In this document: one piece after another, positions 42,178 to 56,161 of the stretch
Layout of the letters: the number at the start of each line of letters is the position of its first letter
How positions within the stretch are numbered: the stretch's first letter is position 1
Assembly (NCBI RefSeq): GCF_000150275.1
Contig: NW_002060946.1
Location: 7,546,829-7,610,828 of the forward strand
Reading direction: 5' to 3'
DNA from: Trichoplax adhaerens
Lineage: Eukaryota; Placozoa; Uniplacotomia; Trichoplacea; Trichoplacidae
DNA length: 64,000 nucleotides
The notes under the pieces: generated by a model
Seen by the model: only the letters and a program-made list of their open reading frames with translations
Databases searched by the model: none
What the model was told of the DNA's origin: nothing
Translations under genes and position numbers: made by a program

Positions 42178-45100
42178 CGATAGACTTCTTCGGTCAAGAT
42201 TACAATCTACGTTTTACCTATAAACTAGCTATTATTAAGTCGATATTCAGAAAACCTTCCTGGAAATAAACTATTTATTCATCATTATAAATTTTAAAAC
42301 TTGGACATATTGGTACTGATCATTGTAGCCGAAAAGAAATTAACTGCTTAGCTTATATGGCGACGTGAATTCTCACACCTTTTCTTTGAACCAATAGTGG
42401 AAAGATCCCGTTTTAGTGTATCATTTTTTTACCTCAAGTAGCCATTTCTGTATACTTTACTGATGATTTTTTGGACAACTTTCACGACTGCAACTACTTG
42501 ATTCGTGACTGAATCATGGCAAGAATTCCGATATCACTTAATAGTAATTTGGTGTAACCTAGAAAACCAAATGTATAAAGATTTGTAGTCGATTGCAATA
42601 AGGAAAAGCCTAATGCTCTAATATAATAGTGCGTTTTGCTGCTTTTTAGTAATGTAAAGCAATAGCACCAGGTTAGGCATCACCTTAACAATATCAAGAT
42701 TATATTAATATGTAGTATTTCATCTCTATCTCAGTTCTACATTTCATAACTAGATCATTCATTGGGCTAATACTGTAAAATTTACTGGAATCAAGAGTAA
42801 AAATGAACGTCTTATTTTGTCATTTGGGGTAGAAATATGCTATTTTAACTGTATGAAAAAGAATTCTACGTATTTCCTGGTGTATCTCAGGATCTGAATA
42901 AATTAAAATGATATAACTGACATTGTACTGTTCATCCTTTCTAATTTATCGCTGTCATTGAAATTTCTGTCTCCCTGCCTTGCTTTCATCAACAAGGATC
43001 TATACAATTTTTAATGAACGATCAAATTAATCTTTACTAATTCAATTGCATGCTATTCATTGATGATTAGTACATTGCATATCTTGAGTTAAAGTACGAT
43101 AAAAACTCTCTTGCAACGATTGGGAAAAATACAACATACGGTAATGCTTCGATATTACAGTAATGGTACCGTCGAATCTCTCACTACCTATGAAATTGAT
43201 ACTATTTAATGGACATGATCGAATCAACCATTGCTAACTAACTAGCTTGCTATCTGCAATTCATTATTGCACTGTATGACTTTGGATTGGGAGTAAGATT
43301 AAGTTCTATTTGCAACGGTATAGAGAATAGAACCAAAGTATTTTGTTATACAGTACTGTCTATTCTCTAAGGTGCCAATTTTATACAACATAAATGGATG
43401 TGATTAAATTAGTCATAGATAATCAAATTTGCTTGCTGTCTATAAATAATTATTGCACTGAAAGACTTCTAATGATAGAGAAACAGTAACGGAAAACTTT
43501 GTGCGATTGTGATATAATGTCTTCTCAAAAATATGACAAGAACTACAGTTTCTAGTATACTTCACTTTATTACATAAGACTAGGTTCGTCTTACAACTAC
43601 CAAGGACCATCAAACTGCAATCAGACTATATAATCTTAGTCTTAAGCTTATTTAGCGCTGTACCATAGCTATTATCAAATCTCTTATTAGTTACTAAATC
43701 GTTAGAAATAGGAGTAATTCATTATTTCCAGTGTAAGATCATGATTTTTGATGGAGGATCAAAATGCGAAAATGAGATTGATATTCAACAGTCTTAATTA
43801 ATATTAGTAAGATAAATAATAGCAGGATTGAGATTAATATGGTCTTAGGATTATTGTGTAGTTTAAGATATACTGCATTTATGTTCAGTATTTACAAATA
43901 AATACTGTACAATAAATCAAATACCCCAACCATTTTAACTGATCGATAAATGCCTATAGTAATAATATATCTTGATAACGTATATTATTTAATAATCATC
44001 ACCAGGAAGAAATTTTACGTTATAAAAGAGCTTTATTAGTTTCCTTGAAAATAAATAAAGACGCTTTTATTGCCAACGTAATAATAAATGACTGCATCAT
44101 TAATAATTAATGTGTTTGTATGTTGATACAATATACCGCAGATTTATGATAATATAACTGACTGTAACTATTCAGTATAACTTGAAAACCTACCAAGACT
44201 TCTGTCAATTATCATCTCCGTTAATGATTATAACTAATACTAATACGTTAAAGTGCTACAAAGTATATGCTTGTCTTGTATTTAAAGACGACTAGCTGAT
44301 ACTTTCTTACAGTCAATAACTTTATGATGATGTGCTCGCAACAGCATAAATTGATATCGCACAAAATTATGGCGTGTATTGATTTCTATCTGTCAATTTC
44401 ACTATGGTAATAGAATTGGAACTAAAATTTTCATATGATATGCTTAAGCATTCAAGTATTCTGCAAGAAAATCCTATTAGAAAAAAATTAGGCAGAAATT
44501 TAATTCTTGCTAACTTATTCAATAAAACTTGAAATTAAGAATGTTTATCTTGTAAAACCACAACTTATCTAATTATGCAAGTAGTCACAAGTTACAAGAT
44601 CAATTTTGATTCGACCAAAATGTATTTCATTTATTTATTTATTTATTCAAAACCATTAATATGAAGACTAACACATACAAATTACATATTCTTTCACCAA
44701 ACCAAGTGCTTAATAACATATCTGTCTTTGATAATTAATATTATTATTGGTGTTCGATAACCAAGTAACACTTATAGAAGTCAACAATAAAACTATGCCT
44801 GCTCCGGTGTAACATAGACGGGTCCATTTAACTAGATGCGATAATTACAATCGTGATGGTTATGTGGTTAGTAGTACAGTACAAATGATGAGGAAAATAA
44901 ATGCAAAAAAATTCTATAAAAATGACATAAATTGTTGGTCTGATTTCATCATAAACCAAAAGGCAATGTATAATACTATCAGATATCGGATAGACGACGA
45001 TATCTGGTTGTTCTGCCAAATAAGATTGAGTCTAGTATATAATGTGAAAAAGGTAATTTACAGCTAATTAAATTAATAAGTGAATGAGTGATTAAGGCAG

Positions 45101-45894
45101 GTGCATTTTAGATAAATTGGTGATACCGATAGTGATTAAAGCTAACTGAGCTATTTTCATCATTTAAATAAATTGCCAGAATATTAAGAATGGATTAAAT
45201 CTTATTATTTGCTGTACGCCCATAAATCTAATCATTATACATATGTGAACGTCTGCAAAATTTGTATTAAAAATGGTAGTGCGTAAATGCAGGTGAATAG
45301 GATAGTTTACAAGACATTTTTCAAAAAATGCAATTCATTAATCAATTGTAGCAATCAAACCAAATTCATGATGTGCATAATGTGGCGTAAAGCATATTCA
45401 GTACTTTAAAAATTATAGAAATTATCACATTACAATCTAATCGCTATGGCTAGTTTATGTAATATGATGCGAACAAAATGTCTGTCTATTCTACAGATTT
45501 ATCAGAAAAAGTTATGAATAGAATGCAGACCTACATAAAGTTTCACTAAAACTTACTATACATTAGGTCAAGAAATATAAACCAGTTTATAGTAACACGT
45601 GCATAGTGATTTTACTACAGTCTTGCACTAATATCAAGTCATTTATAGTGCAATCTATCTCTGCTGTTAATTTCATTTGAACTAGAATAAGAATCTAATG
45701 TGTAAGATTCGATTTGAAAATATTTGTTTGATCTAAATACGCACGCACACAAACACTTACACACACACACACACATAGTAGCTGTTACCTTAAAATTTAT
45801 CTAAGCTAGAATAATAAATTAGCATTAGCGAAATTACAGTGTAAAACTTTGATCAATCTAAAAGTATTCCTTTTGCTGCTTAATTAACATGTTA
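42178..45894. other. Gene-poor spacer between PPP1R11 and CBL 3' ends
   Basis: These 3.7 kb separate two facing 3' ends. I see a polyadenylation signal at 42265, an imperfect hairpin around 43320-43371 (tagagaataga and its complement), an atttatttatttattc tract near 44630 and a CA-rich microsatellite at 45741-45776. No gene could be supported. Confidence 0.55.
45741..45776. repeat. CA-rich microsatellite
   Basis: A degenerate acgcacacaaacacttacac stretch followed by a pure (ac)n run lies just downstream of the CBL stop codon, possibly in its 3' UTR. Confidence 0.85.
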
Positions 45895-48800
45895 TCATTT
45901 CGGAACATAAAGCTTCAAGATACATACAGCAATTTCCAAATCGTTTTTCGCGATTTTTAAAGCTTGCTCAACTTTTTTTTCATCAAAACCATTCATTATA
46001 AGTGTGCAAAATGCTTGTTCGTCAACTCTCCGAGTTTTCCAATTTGTAATATAATTCTGATCTAATACGTTTGCTTCACTTGCTATATCATCCTCGCCAA
46101 CTTGATACAATGCCCCATCTTCATCATGATTTGAAGCTAACACGCCTGCTTCACTTGTCCCCTCACATTGTTCGTCATTGCTGGCCTCGACATTTGTCTC
46201 TTCATCGTTGTCGTTTTCATATATTCCTAAGTTATCATTGCCATCGATCATGCTATCGACCACAATACTACTCCGTATTATTGGAAGGGGACCTAAAGAA
46301 TTAAGTAGCATGCTATCAGAATTACCATACGCAGGATTCATCGTAGCATTTGATCGTTCTGGGAAATTCTCGGTATAGTCCTCAGGAGTTAATGTTCTTT
46401 CATCTGTCACATTGTCATCATCATCATCAATACTACAGTAAGCATCATTACTAGCTTGATCCTCGTAGACATCAATATTGGAGAAAGCATGATTATCGCC
46501 ACCGCTTCTATAAATTTGTGATCCATTCGCAGAAATGTCTCCTTCATAAGCTATGTTATTGATATGTAACTGTTGACCAACTAGGAAATTGGACGCTACA
46601 TTATTTAAAGATCCATTACTTCTTTCATGATTAGTACCAACAGAAACAACACTGCTATCAAATGGCGCTATGTCACATGAAGCGGTTGATTGATTATAAT
46701 TATTATCAGAGTTAATATTATTATTTTGTACTTTTGCACGCGCTGCAATATCAGCGGCAACAGTTGGTATTCGAGCGGTAGCCCCTAATACAGTTTCATC
46801 CGTAACCTGAAATAGTCGCATTACATATCATATTAGCTATTAAATCGATAGTTAACTAAAACAGTATTTTAAAAAAATAACGTCGCCACCTTGAGTTTTG
46901 CACGGCAGTGTCATGAATTTTGCGTCGTAGCTACAGCACGAACTTTTCATGATCGTGTCAATTTTTCTCGTACTGGTAGCGACATTATTTTTTTAAAATA
47001 CTGTAGGTACAGTGCATGAATGAGAACTGCAAACTAATAAGGGCATTAAATGACTAATAAAAAAGAAGTATTCATTCCATCGTTGCTTACCTCATCGGAT
47101 GAACTTGCTCCTACAGTATTTAGATCAGAGATCGAATTGGCTTTACCGTCTAATACAGGTAAGTTAAATGGTTCAATATAGACCTTTTTCCAACCCTATA
47201 TTATAAATGAAAACGTACTCAATTAAGTAGAAATGGTTGGAATTAAATCAATCTCATGCAAAAGTATATTTCCTGTAGTAAATCTATACAACACTTAATA
47301 ATGTACTAATTTCTAGGATGTGATAGGTTATTATGTAAGTTAACGACGCGAATCAAATTAATCCAATGTCACAATTGATATATCTATTTACAATGCTAAT
47401 ATATTAAATCGATGCAGTATTAACAACGTTCACATTTATTACCACTATACGACAGCGACAAAACGGGCATTCCTGACCGCCTTTTAATTGCCAACGTTGC
47501 AGGCATTGCTCACACATTAAATGACCGCATGGTTCGAGATAAGCATCTTTATTTCTTGCAGCACAAATTTTGCATAATTCAAACGTACTACCCATGTTAA
47601 CGTATATGTCATATTGATCCTTTGTTACAGTCATATGCTGTTGCGATGACGGAGCATCTAGTGTTAAGTCAGGATTAGCATCATTTCCTGCTGGATATAG
47701 GTATCTGTAGTAAAAATAAACCCATAATAGATGATAGGTTATTAAATTATAATTAAAAGATAGTATTTGTAAACAGAGTATCTTTTACTTTCAGTGATAA
47801 TATCTAAAACACGCTTACATTCCATCATTGAATCCGTCAATTAGTGCTTGCCGTAAAGGTTTATTATTGGGTATAGTTTGTACGACATTTCGTGATTCTT
47901 CAACGTACGCAATTGCCCACTGGCCCAATCGTGTACAGCTCAATCTGAATATATAACTAGATAATTATAAAGAAAATTAAGGTTGTTCGTTAAATTAGTT
48001 TTTACTGCAACTATTACGAATTGGCTTAATCAAGTTTATATTTGTTTCTAAATTTTTATAAAACACATTAGCAATAATTATAGTCAAAATAATAGCACGA
48101 TTACACTTATTTAAGTTAGAAAACTGTAGGATTACAACGGTGAGAAAGGAGTAATTAAAATAATATTTACTGTACAACAGACGACATAGAAAAATTGTTA
48201 ATAGGCGAATAGTAATAAAACGTCTATAAAAGCAGAAATTTTCGAATACGTCAAACTCTTCATCGCTAACCGTTGTATACAGACAACTACTTCAAAACTA
48301 TTATAATACTAAGTATCCCATCTCTAGTTTTTGTACTATAGCATAATGTATTTTAATGTAATTTTTTTTTTACCTTCCTGGTCTATCCAAGAATGGCTCC
48401 AAGGCATTTTTTGCATCATCATATGTTAAAAATGCTGCATATCCTGGATGAGAAATAGCCAAAGAATTCCAGTTATGCATAATAGTAGCCCAAGGCTGGA
48501 ATAGTCTGCTGAAAATATCGAACTCAAAAATGGATATATGTTGATTTAATGTTAAATCCATGGTGCCCTTTAAAGAAATCGATTCATGATCAGATAATTG
48601 GCCATGCACACGCTCCAAAGCATCGCGGAAAGTTGTCCATGGTATAATAGCTCTAAACATATTCGAGACATATAGAAACAGTTTAGCCTTTCTTAACGTC
48701 AAAATAACAAATTACCACCTCGTGAGCAACTCCGGAAATGGATTAGTAGAGTCAAAAAGTTCACATTGAAATAGTGTAGTGTATAATTAATTAGATGATT

Positions 48801-51800
48801 GTAACAGAGAAACTTCACAGAAATCAACATGATATTTCATCGATCAAATTTTTAACATATCCACTATAAATTAGCACATCAACTCGTCGACAAGATGTCT
48901 GTCAGGTGCCATGAACTTTGGTGAGTTTATGCTATCTATCACGTCAAATCATTTCGAAAATCAATATGATTCGATAAATGAAATCTTCTAAAAAATAAGC
49001 GTAGAACGGTTGAGAAATAGACTCAGTAGTTGACTTTACTGCAAAAAGGAAATGTAGGTAAGTAAAGCAATTTAGCAGGCTTGAAATTGATGTCTTGTCA
49101 TAACAGTGTACGAAAAGTATTTGTCCATGTCGATTCAACGTCTATTTCGTAGTCGTCAGAAGAACTACTAAAGTCCTTGTTGATATTGCAGGATCAAGTC
49201 GTATTGGCGAATAGTAATAAAAATAGAATCACTCATCCTCGTTTGTTTTCGATTTTCTTGGGTAGATGTACGAATCTGTTCTAGGCATGCCAATTAGTAT
49301 TAAAAAATATTGCAACCTTCTTGAACAATCATCAACTTCTATCAATATAAAAATACTGAATAAGCAAGAAGGCTTGGTAGCCTAGAAAGGGTTATGGCCA
49401 TAAAAGTTGTCATTCCATTTACTCCATCGAGTCTATAAAGTACTACGAATCTTTGTTAAGTTGTTGTAAATTACAGATATTAACGAGCATAATTTATAAA
49501 ACGTGGTGTTGTGGCCTAGAAAAGTTTCATGTTATAAAAGTTGCCATTCTGTTATAGATTAAATTGATCTATTCCAGATAGAATAGGAAGAAAATGGGAT
49601 CTAAGGATTGCACAAATAATATGAATACTTTGTTGCTATAGCCCTTACAATTTGATCTATCTTATGGATAAATTAATATAAGCTATTAGGATAGACTGTA
49701 AGCAAGAGTCTTAACAGTAAGACACTTGCCCGATCCTGAATAAGTGTAAACTGTTTCCAGGTAGAAAGTAAACTGCTCTACGTTATTCTCTTCCACTTCT
49801 TCAAGCCTTGAAGGCATTGGAATGATCGGATCGATTGCATCCTAATTTAGAAAACATTGTACATCACCTACAATCATCAAGATAGAGTTATCACGCTTTT
49901 GCTATTTTTAATGATGGCAATGATTTAATTTTGACCATAAGAGAATGATACTAGGACAGCTACTTTCTATACTTCCTTTACTATTATTATGCGAATACCT
50001 TTGAAGATAGATCAATATTAGTTGACATCATGAAATTCACCAAATAAAATGGGCATCATTGATCAGATTTACGCGATTCATGACTGAGCAAGAATGGCAA
50101 GTCAAAGTATTTCATCATTGATGGATCACTTTTATAAAAGGAAAACTAATTGCTTCCATATGTTATGCTTGCTTGATCAAGTGCTGATACTGTAGTAGCA
50201 TGTAAATGGATTCATTTTTACACTGCTAGAACTTATTGCGGTAGAATTGAACAACTTTATGCAGTATAACAATCCTCTTAAGCCTTAAGGATGACAATGA
50301 AAACTTGATGAAATGGCTATAAAATCCTCTCAGATATTGTAAGGGTAAAATGAAACCGTATTTCAAATTTCTGCAATACTGTAAGTAAAATTGCTGTATG
50401 TTGGAAATAAGGGATAAGTCTACTTTAAGCTGCATAGAATATAATTTTTAGCCATTCTTCCTTCATAAACAAGACGTGAAGTTCTTGCTGTTTGAAGTAT
50501 CTGAATAATGTCGTCATTACTCTATTGGGCATATTGGATATGGCAAATTCATATTGTTGCCATTTCAACATATCATAGGTATAGTGCAAGCTACATAGAG
50601 AATGAGTTTTAGCTTTCTTCCTCAAGAGTTTTACGTAAAGCTTTTGCTATTTGCTATATCAATACTGCAGTATTTTTATTCCCTATTGGATATATTGTCG
50701 CCATTTCAACAATTCAAGGATATATATATAAGAGTTCTACGTGAAGCTTTTGCTATTTGCTACGTCAATACTGCAGTATTTTTATTTTCTATTGGATATA
50801 TTGTCGCCATTTCAACAATTCAAGGATAGGTATAGCGTAAGCTACATCGAGTTTGATTTTTAGCTTTCTTCCTCAAGAGTTCTACTTAAAGCTTTTGCTA
50901 TTTGCTATGTCAATACTGCAGTACTTTTATTCCCTATTGGATATATTGTCGCCATTTCAACAATTCAAGGATATATATATAAGAGTTCTACGTGAAGCTT
51001 TTGCTATTTGCTATGTCAATACTGTAGTATTTTTATTTTCTATTGGATATATTGTCGCCATTTCAACAATTCAAGGATAGGTATAGCGTAAGCTACATCG
51101 AGTATGATTTTTAAGTTTTCTTCCTCAAGCGTTCTACGTAAAGCTTTTGCGATTTGCTATATCCATACTGCAGTATTTTTTCCTATTGGATATATTGTCG
51201 CCATTTCAGCAATTCAAGGATAGGTATAGCGTAAGCTACATAGAGTATGATTTTTAAGCTTTCTTCCTCAAGAGTTCTACGTGAAGCATTTGCTATTTGC
51301 TATATCAAAACTGCAGCATTTTTTCCTATTGGATATATTGTCGCCATTGCAATAATACAAGGATAGCTGTGCTATAAAGCTACATAGAATATAATTTTTA
51401 GGCATTTTTCCTCAATAAGACCAGTTGTGAAGCTTTTGCTGGTTCAATACTAATGCTACAGTATTCATTTTCTTTTGGAGGGGGGGGGGGCATTCGACAT
51501 ATTGGACATGACAAGTTCCTATTTCAACATTTCATCAAGACGATCAACGGAATAGTATTGCATATGAGTATCGATGAATTGAAAGACCTTATGCTGTTCA
51601 ATATATTGGAGTTTAATAAAGTTGGGGCCAATTCTATTTTCTTGCCTTCCTATGCAGCCCAAAACCGCATTAACCCGATCATGTTGGTGGACAATAATAT
51701 AATGTACAGCAGGATCGATTTTATAATCATTGACTTCTTTCAACAGTCAAGAAAATTGGTTAACAACAATGAAAACAGAAACAAATTTAGACAGTGGCTA

Positions 51801-54800
51801 TCGTCCCATCATTAAAAGGTTGGACTAAATACCACCAACAATTAATACGAAAGTGAGCGGTAACTGTTTTCCTTTCTATTTTTTTTTACTTCCTTCCTTG
51901 TGGATAGTAGAAAGTACAATTTTGGTAATGATAACTTAGAAGGCTGAAATGATTCAAGTTAAAGCATTTTATCATGGCCTAATAGTCCAATTTTTAAATC
52001 CAAAAGAGAAATGCAACCATTCCTATTTTTTTTATCTTCTATGTTCTTCCAATGAATTGGAAGAAGACTATGGGGTTGTTGGGCTTTATTTTTTAAATAA
52101 ATGGCCTTTCAAAGTTGATCTAATTACGGTAAGCTTCCATTCTTGAGCCAATGAAAGCATTACCTGATCAGTGGAGAATGTGCTGGGATGTTCTCAAGCT
52201 AGCTTTCTTTTTCGATATGATTATTGAACATTTCATCCCTTCCACTGGTAATTAGAGTATAAGCTATTGAAATGAACTTAAGCGTAACGAATTCTCATTT
52301 TCATTCCATCAAAACGAGTATAAGAAACCTATTGGTAGTAATGAAATTGATGCCACAAAATGCATCGGATGGTAATACCTTCTTCCCACATCCCCTTTGT
52401 ACCATCCTAGCCGTATTTTCCAGACTCTACAATGATGGCAATGACGAATTGAACAAGAATTGATCACTTGGCATGGAGAAAAAAAAAGCCTAGTATCATG
52501 TTGTATGCTAGAAAGGAGTTTTCTTCAATGTGATGGCGTAACTGGCATGAAATGATGTTTCTTTCCCCTATCAATGGCGCTAGTGTTATGCTAAGTTCTA
52601 TTTTCCTTCTTGAGAAAACAAATGTATCCAAAATATAAAGTTAATGTATCAATACTAAAATACTGCTATTTTTCTGGGTCAACAAGTATGGCAAGTATGA
52701 TGAGAAGAGGGTATTTTGGGGGGGGGAAGAACTTTATGCCTTACTGTCAATGTCTGCTTACTTGAATTATGAATCTCATTTTGAATCATACATGTACGAG
52801 AATAACGTGCAGTAAGCTTGAACCCTAGCAAGAAAATGCAATTAAGGTGGTAAAGTCTATTCCTTTTGCCGATACATCCATTTCAGCTGTCCAGTTCTAA
52901 CAGTATAAAATGGATGATTGTGATCAGACCCCCCCCCCAAAAAAAATGGAGGCATTCATTTTGCTGGCGTTTCCATCTCTACACGCTCATTATTGGGCCA
53001 TTTTAGCTGATTATTGTTGACGAAATCGACAAGGATTACTCAAACAGTAATAGGAAATTAAACAGTACAATAACCTCTTCATACTAGTAAGTACAGTATC
53101 ATTTTAAGCAAGATGAAAAAAAAAAGAGTTTTCTACCATGACAATTGGTAAAATAGAAGGCGGAAGTAAGGTGGCAATGGATTGCCTATCAAAAAGTAAA
53201 ATGATGATCGACAACAGTATCAGTTTCATGCTGTTGAAAATGCTTAATCAAATATAGAAATGCGTTGATGGATAGATTCATTTATCGCCATCATCTTTTG
53301 GCTATTCATTTTAGTAGGGAAAAAATGGTCAGGTTGATCAATATTAAAACTACGGTATAATATCTTAAAGCCAATATCGACAGTTCAATCGATCAAGGTC
53401 AATGAAAAAAAAAATATGCTCTTGGAAAGGAAAAGCCTTTTGGAAGTCCTATTGATGAATGCTCTATCATTCGCCTTGTATGATCGATGATGAAGACAGT
53501 CTAGCCATGCAATCAAGTTTATCCTATCCAATCAGTCGACATGGCATGCGATGACAAGGGCTTTGATCAACTTTTATCGATGTACTTGGACTAGGATCCA
53601 TAGCAATATTATTAGATATTATCAAGTAGACGAAAGAGGATTAATCAACCGTGACAAATGAAATGGTCGAATAGGGGGAGTATATCATGTTGATCAAAGT
53701 ATGGCTACTTCTTTCCAATTATGTAGAAATTGGACATCAAAAGATAAACTATCCTACTTATAGCATCCAACAGCGTGAAAAAGTATTTCCACTCTTGTGT
53801 GTTGGGTATTGGAAGAGGCTGACGAAACAACATGAATCAACAATAATCAAGATGGATTTTGTATCCTCTACCATGATGCTATTATTGTCTACCAGATGAA
53901 GAGAACTGATATGCTATCCAATTTCCATCTTTCATCGCTGATGATGAGCAATATGATTATCATTGTCATCATTTAGAGGTAGGTGGTGTAGGATTTGTGA
54001 TGGTTAATCCGTTTCAACTGTACATTTTCCATAGACTATTGCAACATAGTGTGTGTATCTGCATGATATACTGGTCGACGATGGAACAAGGGAGAAAGAG
54101 AGTTGTTCAAGGCTTGAAATGATAATCTCTCTTCCTTTTGATGCTCAATAGATGAAAAATAAATAAAAAAAAATACAGATTGCTTGGGATAAAATGATGC
54201 AAAAGTAAGATAGTAGATTGATCAAGAAGAAAGAAGGGAAAAGCGTGTATGAAAGACTTTGTATTCAAGCAATACTTGATTTACTGTATTTACCTGGATC
54301 GGAAAGATTCTTTCCAAAATTGGCAAGCACCTTCATCGACGATACGATAATCATCAATGTTATACTGACCTGAAGGAAAGATTGCTTTCAATTCAGTCAG
54401 CATATGACTAAATATCAAGCTCATCTTATTGAGCGTACAACGATAGATGGTTCGTGTATCGTATATTTTCTCTTTAGCAGCTTTGAATAAATTGGTTGTA
54501 TATTTGCATTTTTTCATTAAATTACCAAAATAAAAGGTTAGATATTCAATTTGATTTAATTTATCCAAGTCGCCGCGTTGTTCTTGTATGACAGTCAAGA
54601 TATGATGTTGTATTTGTGTTAAAATATCAATGATATAAGGTGGATTATTTTTTAAATTCATTTTAGGCCGTTGGCATAGCTTGACAATTTTGGTTAAGAT
54701 GCGTGTTACTTTATCCACTAATTTGCGATCAATCCACAATGCTAAAGGTTCATCGGAGGATAGATTATTGGATAAGCCATCATGATTGTTGGTGGATGCG

Positions 54801-54871
54801 GATAATCCAAACTGAAAACGATTGAAAAATCCACGAGCAATATTACCTACAGGAGAGACCGAATTAGCCAT
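45895..54871 (-). CDS. CBL: E3 ubiquitin ligase CBL (TKB-RING-UBA)
   Basis: Six exons (54871-54294, 48652-48374, 47956-47819, 47704-47443, 47195-47091, 46806-45895) give 757 residues. Exon 1 encodes the four-helix bundle ([18 protein letters not shown]). Exon 2 gives the EF-hand ([16 protein letters not shown]) and the SH2 start ([20 protein letters not shown]). Exon 3 gives the SH2 phosphotyrosine pocket ([15 protein letters not shown]). Exon 4 carries the linker tyrosines ([16 protein letters not shown]) and the C3HC4 RING ([18 protein letters not shown], then CPFCRCRI). A long Asp/Asn-rich region lacking obvious SH3-binding proline motifs leads to a C-terminal UBA domain ([20 protein letters not shown]). 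CBL ubiquitinates activated tyrosine kinases, and linker phosphorylation unlocks the RING. The UBA groups it with long c-Cbl/Cbl-b forms. Intron 1 is 5.6 kb and repeat-bearing. The gene is divergent from TTC12. Confidence 0.96.
46861..47004. mobile_element. MITE-like element with 29 bp terminal inverted repeats
   Basis: The ends are inverted copies matching at 27 of 29 positions (acagtattttaaaaaaataa at the left end, its complement at the right). The element is 144 bp, has no coding capacity and lies in the last CBL intron. The CAGTA-type end and an adjacent right-hand TA suggest a Tc1/mariner- or pogo-type non-autonomous element. The left TA is not intact, so the target duplication is uncertain. 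Confidence 0.85.
48653..54293. other. CBL intron 1, large and compositionally odd
   Basis: This 5.6 kb intron contains a 251 bp minisatellite (50420-51440) and long G or C runs (51480-51491, 52718-52727, 52929-52938). Several short plus-strand frames occur, the longest being 120 codons at 51453-51815 and reading through the G run. None resembles a family I know. No splice-ready extra CBL exon was seen. Confidence 0.6.
50420..51440. repeat. Minisatellite in CBL intron 1 (251 bp higher-order unit)
   Basis: The motif gctttcttcctcaagagtt recurs at about 50612, 50862, 51113 and 51258, with degenerate copies near 50446 and 51402. The full 251 bp period contains an internal half-unit of about 107-145 bp (ttttgctatttgctat and attggatatattgtcgccat each occur twice per unit). 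The outer copies are single half-units. Confidence 0.95.
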
Positions 54872-54947
54872 CGTATATGAAAGGAATGGCTCAATCCAAT
54901 TTAGTCAGAAATGTTGGTGTACAAATGACGAAAGAGTGCTTCTATCA

Positions 54948-55390
54948 CTCCACCTAAGCTGATGTTGTTGTCCTTGATGTACTGTAATGGAGCAAGATGG
55001 AAGTTGGAAAATGGATACCACCAATCTTCTCTTTATCCTCCTTGTCTTGGAGCGCTTTCAATCTCTCTACCTAAGCTAATGTTGTTCTCCTTGACGTCCT
55101 GTAATGGAGCAAGATGGAAGTTGGAAAATGGATACCACCAATCTTCTCCTTATCCTTGTCTTCAAGTGCTTCAATCTCTCTACCTAAGCTAATGTTGTTC
55201 TCCTTGACGTACTGTAATAATGGAGCAAGATGAATGTTGAAAAATGGACACCACCAATCTTCTCTTTATCCTTGTCTTGGAGCCCTTCAATCTCTCCACC
55301 TAAGCTGATGTTGTTGTCCTTGATGTACTGTCCGATGAAAGTTGAAAAATGGATACAACCAATTTTCTCTTTATCCTTGTCTTCATCGAT
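54948..55390. repeat. Four-copy tandem repeat, about 115 bp
   Basis: Copies begin near 54948, 55065, 55178 and 55293 with cctaagct-atgttgt. They share gtaatggagcaagatgga and accaccaatcttctc, and the last copy is shortened. The array starts about 75 bp upstream of the CBL ATG, so it is in its promoter or 5' UTR. Confidence 0.95.
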
Positions 55391-56161
55391 TGTAGTCTAA
55401 ATGGATTATTACTCAAATCAATTTCGATAGGAAGAATGATGTTATCCACTGTTTTCTATTTCTTTTTCTTTTTTTTTCCCCCTTCCTTCCTAACGATAAT
55501 GAATTAACCAAGGCCGGATGGATGGCTTGCTCAAATTCAGGCACAAATCATCCAATATTGCCAGGTAGGGACAAGCCCGATGGAAAAGAACGACGCCTGC
55601 TTAACTCGTAATAATCAATCAACAGAAATACTTTCCTTTCACTCACTTTAAAGGCATCAGGAACGAGCTTTCTCCGTCAATATTCTCTATCCTAGGCATG
55701 CATAACTAGCAATTACTTTGCAATAATATCGATCGCAGAAGAAATTAATTAATTAATTTCTTCTATTGACGATCTTTTTTACTGGGCCCGATCAAGCTTT
55801 ACAACTTAGTCTGCCTGTCTGTATATCCGATGCCGGTCGCTTCGTCAAGCTACAGTGTTTCTCTACAGTGTACAGTATCTGCGTACTGTACACTGGCTGG
55901 TCTCCTTCAAGCGGATTGGGACCGGATTACGGTCCGACGATTCATACATCGATCTACTGCTCTCCAGTAGCCCAACAGTCTCAACTGAATGTTGCTCTGC
56001 TGCACCGCTAGGGTGCAAACTCCATATTGAAGTCACCGTGTCAATATCCATTTCATCTTCTACGAGTAAAACTCTACTATACTAGAGTGGATTATTTTTT
56101 TCTACTGCTCTCCAGTACCCCAACATGCTCAAGCGAATGCCTTTTGGCCCTTCTTGAAGCA

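Noticed and set aside
43320..43371. Inverted repeat tagagaataga ... as a MITE
   Set aside because: Only about 11 bp pair, the interior is too short and no terminal signature or target duplication is seen.
50602..51080. Two near-identical 75-codon hydrophobic frames
   Set aside because: They are two successive units of the 251 bp minisatellite in CBL intron 1.
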